11,754 nt of DNA, taken from the NCBI GenBank assembly GCA_947624945.1, contig CANQMJ010000072.1, positions 1 to 11,754 on the forward strand, written 5' to 3'. Shown here one piece after another: positions 6,388-11,754 of the stretch. The stretch is from an uncultured Clostridia bacterium. Lineage in GTDB: Bacteria > Bacillota > Clostridia > Oscillospirales > CAG-272. Made by a program: the position numbers and the translations under genes. Positions within the stretch are counted from its first letter, which is position 1, and every line of letters begins with the position of its first letter. The notes under the pieces were generated by a model. The model did no database searches. It had not been told where the DNA came from and saw nothing but the letters and a program-made list of their open reading frames with translations.

Positions 6388-7760
6388 AGCGTCACACCGT
6401 CCTTGAATATGGCGATCTCACATTCGCCGCGCGCCTCGCACCTTGTCGGTGCGCCCGACGCGATGCGCAGAACGCAGTCGAAAAACTCGCCGTCGAGGTC
6501 GCGGCCGTCTATGATCGGACCGGCGTCGAAGTCTATCCAGCCGCGCTTTTTGTTGGCGAGCGCACTGTTCGTCGATATTTTCACTGTCGGGACAGGAGCG
6601 CCGAGCGGCGTGCCGCGTCCTGTCGAGAACAGTATCATGTGGCAGTGGCACGCGGCGAGATTCGTGACGGCTACGATGTCGTTGCCGGGACCGTCGAGCA
6701 GCGACAGTCCGCGGCGGCGCACGGTGTCGCCGTAACCGAGCACGTCGACGACGGGGGCAGCGCCGCCCTTCTGCACGCACCCGAGCGACTTTTCCTCGAG
6801 CGTCGTTATGCCGCCCGCCTTGTTGCCCGGCGACGGATTCTCGTACACGGTCTGACCGTGCGCGGTGAAGTAGTCCTTGAAGTTGTTTATGAGCACGACC
6901 GTGCGGTCGTAAACGTCGCGGCTCGCGGCGCGGTCCATCAGGATAGTCTCGGCGCCGAACATCTCAGGCACCTCGGTGAGGACGGCGGAGCCGCCCATCG
7001 AAATTAAGCGGTCGGTGAAGCGCCCGATAAGCGGATTTGCCGTAATTCCCGACAGCCCGTCCGAGCCGCCGCATTTGAGACCGACGCACAGCCGCGACAC
7101 CTGCACGCGCTCGCGCTTCTGCGCGTCCGCGTACGACTGAAGCTCGCGTATGAGCTTCACGCCCTCATCTATTTCGTCGTCGGCGTCCTGACAGTTCAGG
7201 AACCGAACGCGCAGGCAGCCGACGTCGCCGAGCACACGCGTAAACTCGCCGATGTTGTTGTTTTCGCATCCGAGTCCGAGCACGAGGACTCCGCCCGCGT
7301 TCGGATGCGTGACGAGTCCCGCGAGTATCTTCTGCGTCGTCGCATGGTCGCCGCCGAGCTGCGAGCAGCCGTATGGGTGCGTCAACGCGAGCGCGCCCGT
7401 GAGAACGGCGAGACGCTTTGCGACGCCGTTCACGCATCCGACGGTGGGGACGATCCACACGTCGTTGCGTATGCCGACCTCGCCGTTTTCGCGGACGTAG
7501 GCATCTACCGTCGCCGGTTCGACGGCATGCAGACGGCAGTCGACGGGCGAATACGTATACGACTCGCGGATATTGAGCGAAGTCATGAGATTATGAGTGT
7601 GGACGTGCTCGCCGCGCTTGATGTCGGCCTTCGCCGCGCCGATCCTGTACCCGTATTTTATAACGCTCGCGCCAGACTTTATGTCACAGAGCGCGGTCTT
7701 GTGACCCGTCTCGGTATCGACGGCGACGTTGTCGCACGGATTTATCTGCAAAAGGCTCAC
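6384..7760 (-). CDS. uxaA: Altronate dehydratase
   Basis: This 458-residue enzyme dehydrates D-altronate to 2-keto-3-deoxy-D-gluconate, using iron in characterised members. Residues 1 to about 75 form the SAF domain (INPCDNVAV, IKYGYRIGAA, RGEHVHTHNL). The catalytic part contains PTVGCVNG, HPYGCSQLG, GLGCENN, the hallmark LKCGGSDGLSGITANP (about 228-243), LTEVPE, NPSPGNKAGGITTLEEKS (about 308-325), SLLDGPGND and AACHCHMILFSTGRGTP. I start at the GTG at 7760, whose bases overlap the uxaB stop as GTGA and which gives the usual MSLLQINP-type N-terminus. A frame extension to 7814 lies inside uxaB and is not the start. It is slightly shorter than the E. coli enzyme (about 495 residues), but no key motif is missing. 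Confidence 0.95.
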   Translation of the reverse strand: MSLLQINPCDNVAVDTETGHKTALCDIKSGASVIKYGYRIGAAKADIKRGEHVHTHNLMTSLNIRESYTYSPVDCRLHAVEPATVDAYVRENGEVGIRNDVWIVPTVGCVNGVAKRLAVLTGALALTHPYGCSQLGGDHATTQKILAGLVTHPNAGGVLVLGLGCENNNIGEFTRVLGDVGCLRVRFLNCQDADDEIDEGVKLIRELQSYADAQKRERVQVSRLCVGLKCGGSDGLSGITANPLIGRFTDRLISMGGSAVLTEVPEMFGAETILMDRAASRDVYDRTVVLINNFKDYFTAHGQTVYENPSPGNKAGGITTLEEKSLGCVQKGGAAPVVDVLGYGDTVRRRGLSLLDGPGNDIVAVTNLAACHCHMILFSTGRGTPLGAPVPTVKISTNSALANKKRGWIDFDAGPIIDGRDLDGEFFDCVLRIASGAPTRCEARGECEIAIFKDGVTL

Positions 7761-9091
7761 GACAGCGCCTCGTGGTAATATGCCGCCATGCCGTCGCGCT
7801 CGATGAGCTCGCATGTGCGCGCGACGTCAGGCTCCATAAACGATATGTCGAGCCCCCAATAGTCGGCGCGCGACAGTATTTCGTGCACGGACGCGGTCTT
7901 CATAAACGACATTATCTCCTCGCCGTCGTCGGCCTCGTCGGTGCGGTAGAACTCGATAAGCGCCGCGAGCGACATCGTCAACAGCTTCGGCAGTTTGCCG
8001 TTCTGCTCTTTATATTCGAGTATCGTCGGAAGTACGCGCGCGCGGAACTTGCTGACGGAGTTGAGCGCTATCGAGAGCAGACGGTGCTTGATGAACGGAT
8101 TTGCGAACCGTTCGAGCACGGCATCTCCGAAAGCTTTGTCCTCGTCCTTTGAGCCGAGCGTCGGTATTATCTCCGTGTCGAGAGTCTTGCGCAGGCACGC
8201 GCAGACGTTTTCGTCGTCGATACATTCGCGCACAGTTTCGAGCCCGTAGAGACGCGCGGCGAGCACCATAGACGTGTGTGCGCCGTTTAGAATGCGCACC
8301 TTGCGCTTTTTGTACGGCGTGACGTCGTCGGTCCATATCACGTTTATGCCGGCTTTTGCAAGCGGGAATTCGTCCTCGAAATTGCCCTCGATGACCCAGA
8401 GATGGAATATCTCGGCCGTGTTGAGAAGGCGGTCGACAACGCCGAGCTCGCGGCAGAGCGACTCGGCCTCGTCCGTCGGGTAGCCGGTGCTTATCCTGTC
8501 GACGAGCGTGTTGCAGAAGCTGTTCTCGTCGCGCAGCCACGATAAAAACTCGTCGCCGAGCTGCCACAGCTGCGCATATTTCGTGACGTACTCGTAAAGG
8601 AAGTCGGCGTTATGGTCGATGAGCTCGCAGCAGAATATGATAAATCCCGGCAGTCCGCACCTGTACCGCTCGTAAAGGAGCGCGGTCAGCTTCGCGGGAA
8701 ACGACTTCGGCGGCGCGTCGGTGAGCTTTTCGGTGCCGAGGTATTCGATACCCGCCTCGGTCGTGTTCGAGATGATGAACCGCATCTCGGGCTGATGCGC
8801 GAGCGCGAGATACGACTCGTAGTCGCGGTACGGGTCGACGCCGCGCGATATGGAGCGCACCTCCGTACACTGTACGACGACGTTTCCGCCCTCGACGCCG
8901 CGCAGGTACTGATGATATACACCGTGCTGCTCATTCAGAACATCGACGAGTCCGCGCTCTATCGGCTGTACGACGACGACCTTGCCGTCAAAGACGCCTT
9001 TTTCGTTCATGATATGTACGAACATGTCGACGAAGCTGCGAAGGAAGCCGCCCTCGCCGAACTGGATAATACGCTCGGTCATGTCAGTCAT
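7757..9091 (-). CDS. uxaB: Tagaturonate reductase (altronate oxidoreductase)
   Basis: A 444-residue member of the long-chain mannitol dehydrogenase family that reduces D-tagaturonate to D-altronate with NADH. The N-terminal nucleotide-binding motif is FGEGGFLR (11-18). The catalytic polyol-dehydrogenase signature K-x4-N-x2-H is present as Lys264, Asn269 and His272 in KVRILNGAHTSM. ISNTTEAG (about 107-114) and the helical C-terminal domain are also typical, and the length is close to that of known UxaB. The family also contains fructuronate reductase UxuB; the ILNGAHT wording and the adjacent uxaA favour UxaB. GGAGG lies seven bases before the ATG at 9091, which overlaps the end of the preceding dehydrogenase gene by 8 bases. 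Confidence 0.93.
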   Translation of the reverse strand: MTDMTERIIQFGEGGFLRSFVDMFVHIMNEKGVFDGKVVVVQPIERGLVDVLNEQHGVYHQYLRGVEGGNVVVQCTEVRSISRGVDPYRDYESYLALAHQPEMRFIISNTTEAGIEYLGTEKLTDAPPKSFPAKLTALLYERYRCGLPGFIIFCCELIDHNADFLYEYVTKYAQLWQLGDEFLSWLRDENSFCNTLVDRISTGYPTDEAESLCRELGVVDRLLNTAEIFHLWVIEGNFEDEFPLAKAGINVIWTDDVTPYKKRKVRILNGAHTSMVLAARLYGLETVRECIDDENVCACLRKTLDTEIIPTLGSKDEDKAFGDAVLERFANPFIKHRLLSIALNSVSKFRARVLPTILEYKEQNGKLPKLLTMSLAALIEFYRTDEADDGEEIMSFMKTASVHEILSRADYWGLDISFMEPDVARTCELIERDGMAAYYHEALS

Positions 9092-10115
9092 TATAGTCCT
9101 CCGCTATTTTAACGAGCACCTTGCAAAGCGTGCCGTCGTTATTCGCGAGCGCGCGGAACGCGTCGCCGGCGCGGCTCATAGGGTAGATTTCGCTCACCAT
9201 CTTCGTCACGTCGACGCTGCCCGACGCGATGATGTCTATGACGTCGGCGAAGTCGGACGGGTACGAGTTGCGGCTGCCGAATACGTTCAGCTCCTTTTTG
9301 AGAAGTATCGAGTGTAAAAACGTAGTCTCGCGCTTGCCGTTGCCGATGAGGATTATATTGCCCGCGAACGCGGCGCAGTCGATGCAGTAAAGGAACGTCT
9401 CCGACCGACCGCACGCCTCGACGCACACGTCGAAGCCGTCGCCGCCCGTTATCTCCATCGCTTTTTTCACTATGTCGTCGCGCCCCGAATTGATGACGCC
9501 GTCGGCGCCGAACGAGAGCGCCTTTTCGAGCCTGCCGTCGAGTATGTCGGCGACGTAGACCTCGGCGCCCTTTTTCTTTGCCGAGATGAGGGCGAACAGT
9601 CCTATCGGACCTGCGCCGACGACGAGCACGCGGTCGCCGCGCTTTACGGGAGCGCGGCCGAGCGCGTGATACCCTATCGTGAACGGCTCGACGAGCGCCA
9701 ACTGACGCGCGGACAGTCCGTGACCGGGGTATATGCGCTCGACCGGCATAGACACATACTCGCAGAAGCTTCCGTCGCGCTGGACGCCCATCGTCTTATT
9801 GTCGGTGCAGCAGTTCACGTAGCCGCGGCGGCACGAGTAGCACTCGCCGCAGTTGAAGTACGGATTTGCGGTGACGACGTCGCCGGGCGCAAGTCCCTTG
9901 TCGTTCTCCGGCACCGACACTATCTCGGCGGAAAACTCGTGGCCCGGTATGCGCGGATACGTCGTGAACGGCTGGTTGCCCGTGTAGCTCGCGACATCGG
10001 CGCCGCATATGCCGCAGTACAAAATATGCAACAGCGCCTCGCCGTCCTTCGGCACAGGCTTTTCCGTGTCCGTCACCGCTATTTCAAACGGCTTGTTTAT
10101 CAGAACTGTTTTCAC
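9084..10115 (-). CDS. Zinc-dependent MDR dehydrogenase, LgoD/YjjN-like L-galactonate (or L-gulonate) 5-dehydrogenase
   Basis: A 343-residue medium-chain dehydrogenase. The catalytic zinc ligands are Cys37 (CGICGAD), His59-Glu60 (PGHE) and Glu143 (LVEPF). The structural zinc site Cys89, Cys92, Cys95, Cys103 is complete. The Rossmann motif is GAGPIG (167-172), and Asp190 at the end of the second strand suggests NAD rather than NADP. The run GNQPFTTYPRIPGHE and the GSRNSYPSDFA stretch closely resemble E. coli YjjN/LgoD, which oxidises L-galactonate to D-tagaturonate, the substrate of UxaB encoded next. RspB-type dehydrogenases are the main alternative. The start is GTG at 10115, overlapping the upstream stop as GTGA, with a G-rich ribosome site (10123-10127) seven bases before it. 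Confidence 0.82.
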   Translation of the reverse strand: MKTVLINKPFEIAVTDTEKPVPKDGEALLHILYCGICGADVASYTGNQPFTTYPRIPGHEFSAEIVSVPENDKGLAPGDVVTANPYFNCGECYSCRRGYVNCCTDNKTMGVQRDGSFCEYVSMPVERIYPGHGLSARQLALVEPFTIGYHALGRAPVKRGDRVLVVGAGPIGLFALISAKKKGAEVYVADILDGRLEKALSFGADGVINSGRDDIVKKAMEITGGDGFDVCVEACGRSETFLYCIDCAAFAGNIILIGNGKRETTFLHSILLKKELNVFGSRNSYPSDFADVIDIIASGSVDVTKMVSEIYPMSRAGDAFRALANNDGTLCKVLVKIAEDYND

Positions 10116-11323
10116 TTTCTATCCCCCATGTCTATGTATTTTTTGTTCCATATGACCGCCGTTTTCATCGGCGCGCCTTTGGAATATATTTTGTTTTTAT
10201 ACGCCCCTATCGGGTCGGCGGCGAACTCGTCGCGGTCGATGAGCTCGACGATCTCGTTGTAGTTCGATTTCGCGAGCAGCTCGATTGCACGCTCCATGTG
10301 GCACTGCCTGAAATTTATCGAGCCGAATATGAGGTGATTTTCAAATCCGAACGGCATCGTGTCGTACTCGACTCGCGGCCCGAGCGAAAAGCTGTTGTAT
10401 ATGCCGTTGCAGCCGAGCACTCGGTGTTCGAACGCTATTCTGTGCTCGACGTTCGACCCGCTCACGCCGATAAAGACGGTCGCCCTGCCGCCGAGACTGT
10501 CGATTATTGCGTCCGCGAGCGCGGTCTCGGTGTCAAAGCTGCTTTGCAGATACTTCGCGCCCGTCACGCGCTTTGCGAACCGTACCTTCGGCGAGTCCTC
10601 GGGACTGCGTGCGACGAACAGAATGTCCGCGTTCGGGTGAGCGCGCTTTATTAAGTCGCCCATGAACATGCCCGTCGTGCCGAGCCCGAATATGACGGTG
10701 CGCGTGAATATCTCGTCGTACGCCGCAACTCTCGCCTCCGCCTCGCCGCACTTGTCGCGCGCCATTATGACGCGGAATAGGTGCGCGGAGCCGAGGTCCT
10801 CCATGCGTTCGAGCTGGAACAGCATGCAGCCGAACGGGTCGGGGAACACCATCTTCTTTGCAAATTCGAGGTCGAGTTTTCCGTCATGCACGTACCCGTC
10901 GGGGATATGAAGGAGCATGTCGGGGTTGAAGTACTGGGCGTCACAGAAAAGCCCGTCCGCTTTGTCGCAGCCGTACTCGAAGTACGTCTCGTCCTCCGTG
11001 TAGCGCGTCGGGTCGCAGCTGTCGCCGCCGCGTATCAGAACGACGGCGAACCTGTTCTCGGACGGCACCCAAACTATCCCCTCGTGACCGTTTATAAGCC
11101 GCGTCTGCCCCTCGGGGAATTTAGGCGTCAGAAGTCCGTGCATGCCCATGTGCAAAAGCTCGTTGTCGGTGCCGCAGAAGCCGACGAGCACCGGCTCGCA
11201 CAGCACCCCTTCCTTCTCGGGCTCGCCGCGCAGCCTGCGGCGCTTAGGGTTTATTATTTCGACGTCGCCGTAGACGAGCGGCGCCGTCTCGCTGTTCTGA
11301 AAATACGTTCCTTTTAAGGTCAT
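10112..11323 (-). CDS. Glucose-dehydrogenase-like MDR oxidoreductase, candidate aldose 1-dehydrogenase
   Basis: A 403-residue medium-chain dehydrogenase resembling archaeal-type glucose 1-dehydrogenases: VGFCGTDNELL (Cys50, Asp53), LINGHEGIVWV (His80-Glu81), a Rossmann motif GLGTTG (213-218), and a C-terminal part ending the catalytic domain with FGSINFRQCHMERA. Such enzymes oxidise an aldose at C1 to the lactone with NAD(P). Two points are unusual. The position where relatives carry the Glu of EP is FPDPFG (Asp162). The structural zinc lobe is degenerate, with only scattered Cys103, Cys119 and Cys127. I start at ATG 11323; upstream in-frame codons lie in promoter DNA. A weak GGA ribosome site precedes the ATG. 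As first gene of the operon it may begin the pathway; the substrate is not known, L-galactose being one candidate. Confidence 0.72.
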   Translation of the reverse strand: MTLKGTYFQNSETAPLVYGDVEIINPKRRRLRGEPEKEGVLCEPVLVGFCGTDNELLHMGMHGLLTPKFPEGQTRLINGHEGIVWVPSENRFAVVLIRGGDSCDPTRYTEDETYFEYGCDKADGLFCDAQYFNPDMLLHIPDGYVHDGKLDLEFAKKMVFPDPFGCMLFQLERMEDLGSAHLFRVIMARDKCGEAEARVAAYDEIFTRTVIFGLGTTGMFMGDLIKRAHPNADILFVARSPEDSPKVRFAKRVTGAKYLQSSFDTETALADAIIDSLGGRATVFIGVSGSNVEHRIAFEHRVLGCNGIYNSFSLGPRVEYDTMPFGFENHLIFGSINFRQCHMERAIELLAKSNYNEIVELIDRDEFAADPIGAYKNKIYSKGAPMKTAVIWNKKYIDMGDRK

Positions 11324-11381
11324 AAAAGTATCCGTCCCACGATAATTTTCCCGGCGGCGCGAATAAACGCCCGCCCCCTTT

Positions 11382-11409
11382 ATTATACACGATTTCGCAC
11401 CGTTTGCAA
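11382..11409 (-). promoter_or_regulatory. Proximal promoter of the sugar-acid operon
   Basis: On the minus strand, TTGCAA (11404-11409) and a perfect TATAAT (11382-11387) are spaced 16 bases apart. Transcription would start near 11375, about 50 bases before the ATG at 11323. The -35 box is weak, as expected for a regulated promoter. An inverted repeat ACGATTT (11389-11395) and AAATCGT (11413-11419) brackets the -35 region and is a candidate operator for a sugar-responsive regulator. Confidence 0.6.
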
Positions 11410-11427
11410 GAAAAATCGTATAAAACA

Positions 11428-11471
11428 GGCGATGCTGCGCCGCCGCGCCGCTCCGCCCCACAGCATATGCC
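11428..11471 (-). other. GC-rich hairpin between the two operon promoters
   Basis: ATGCTG (11432-11437) pairs with CAGCAT (11461-11466), extended by GGC (11428-11430) with GCC (11469-11471), around a very GC-rich 23-base loop. It would lie in the leader of transcripts from the distal promoter only. There is no T-run and I recognise no known riboswitch; the function is unknown. Confidence 0.35.
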
Positions 11472-11513
11472 GCGCGCCGCAGTCTTCACCGCATCGCTTC
11501 CTTAACTGCATAT

Positions 11514-11542
11514 ATTATACCACAAAATCTGCAATTTGTCAA
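11514..11542 (-). promoter_or_regulatory. Distal promoter with perfect consensus boxes
   Basis: On the minus strand, TTGACA (11537-11542) and TATAAT (11514-11519) are both perfect and are spaced exactly 17 bases apart. Transcription would begin near 11507 and give a leader of about 180 bases before the first gene of the sugar operon (ATG at 11323). No other gene on this strand lies between. Confidence 0.75.
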
Positions 11543-11547
11543 GTACT

Positions 11548-11682
11548 TTTCACAAATTTATGTATTATTGTGTAATTGCTCAACCGTACCATTCACTGGT
11601 ATCTCCGTTCACCACGGTTCATTATGCAGTCTGTACCCACCGGCAGCTACCTTTGTTCACTTGACGTGGTGGCGTCTTTCAC
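11548..11682. repeat. Structured non-coding element with recurring TTCAC motifs
   Basis: No convincing gene lies here. TTCAC occurs five times, each preceded by T, A or G (TTTCAC 11548-11553, ATTCAC 11591-11596, GTTCAC 11607-11612 and 11655-11660, TTTCAC 11677-11682). AACCGT (11582-11587) pairs with ACGGTT (11614-11619) around an inner hairpin TACCA/TGGTA (11587-11591 and 11597-11601), and a competing short hairpin CCGT/ACGG exists. The pattern suggests a folded RNA or a dispersed intergenic repeat; which one, and on which strand, I cannot tell. Confidence 0.35.
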
Positions 11683-11700
11683 ACCTTCGAATTGGTTTTT

Positions 11701-11738
11701 GACAAGGGGGACTTTCTCGCAAGAAAGTCCCCCTTGTC
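11701..11738. repeat. Perfect 17-bp inverted repeat (hairpin)
   Basis: GACAAGGGGGACTTTCT (11701-11717) is repeated in inverted form at 11722-11738 around a CGCA loop. Neither strand has a T-run after the stem: five T residues precede it on the plus strand, which become A residues after it on the minus strand. It is therefore not an ordinary terminator. A repetitive extragenic palindrome or the end of a small mobile element would fit. Confidence 0.7.
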
Positions 11739-11754
11739 GAACCCGAAAGAGGCT

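Noticed and set aside
7761..7814. Extension of uxaA to 7814
   Set aside because: It lies inside uxaB, reads as Arg-rich shadow sequence, and the GTG at 7760 gives the normal UxaA N-terminus.
11324..11461. Extension of the first operon gene to 11461
   Set aside because: The extra 46 residues cover the TATAAT promoter at 11382-11387 and have no family similarity.
11244..11494. Upstream frames in the operon leader: a GTG frame of 81 residues from 11489 and a two-codon ATG-CGG-TGA at 11494-11486 next to AAGGAAG
   Set aside because: The long frame is arginine-rich and runs out of phase into the dehydrogenase gene; the two-codon frame is too short to support without data.
11701..11738. Hairpin read as a rho-independent terminator
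   Set aside because: There is no T-run following the stem on either strand.
11723..11754. TTCGA motif near the right edge as part of a tRNA T-arm
   Set aside because: The flanking bases do not form a T stem and no acceptor or anticodon arm can be built.

Overview
The window looks like GC-rich chromosomal DNA from a Gram-positive bacterium, most likely a member of the Clostridia (Bacillota). The evidence is a MazF of the Bacillus NdoA type, a typical Firmicutes L10 leader in front of rplJ-rplL, strong AGGAGG ribosome binding sites, and a DUF5107-TPR protein of a kind common in gut Clostridia. The gut origin and finer taxonomy are inference. No phage genes, transposase, tRNA, rRNA or CRISPR array is visible.

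Layout. Positions 1-64 (+) hold the last codons of an unidentified gene, followed by about 185 bases without a convincing gene and a strong terminator at 250-284. A promoter at 317-345 drives a 1072-residue DUF5107-TPR protein (382-3600, +). A 16-bp hairpin (3615-3649) sits between it and the convergent mazF toxin gene (3651-4103, -). mazF is divergent from the ribosomal stalk operon: UP-element-like tract, promoter, L10 leader RNA with attenuator, rplJ (4482-5024) and rplL (5061-5435), closed by a terminator at 5450-5487. rplJ-rplL stands alone here, without rplK-rplA before it or rpoB after it.

The right half is one tightly packed minus-strand operon, read from 11323 down to 5494: a glucose-dehydrogenase-like MDR oxidoreductase, a zinc MDR dehydrogenase resembling L-galactonate dehydrogenase LgoD/YjjN, uxaB (tagaturonate reductase), uxaA (altronate dehydratase) and an amidohydrolase-2 family hydrolase that could be a sugar lactonase. 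Every junction overlaps by 4-8 bases. Taken together these genes can be drawn as: aldose (perhaps L-galactose) -> aldonolactone -> L-galactonate -> D-tagaturonate -> D-altronate -> 2-keto-3-deoxygluconate. The last two steps are secure from sequence; the first three are inference by analogy with the L-galactose pathway described in Bacteroides vulgatus. No transporter, regulator, KDG kinase or aldolase lies in the window.

Upstream of the operon (11324-11754) are two sigma-A-type promoters facing it, one with perfect consensus boxes, a GC-rich hairpin between them, and at the right edge a structured non-coding element with repeated TTCAC motifs and a perfect 17-bp hairpin that does not look like a terminator.
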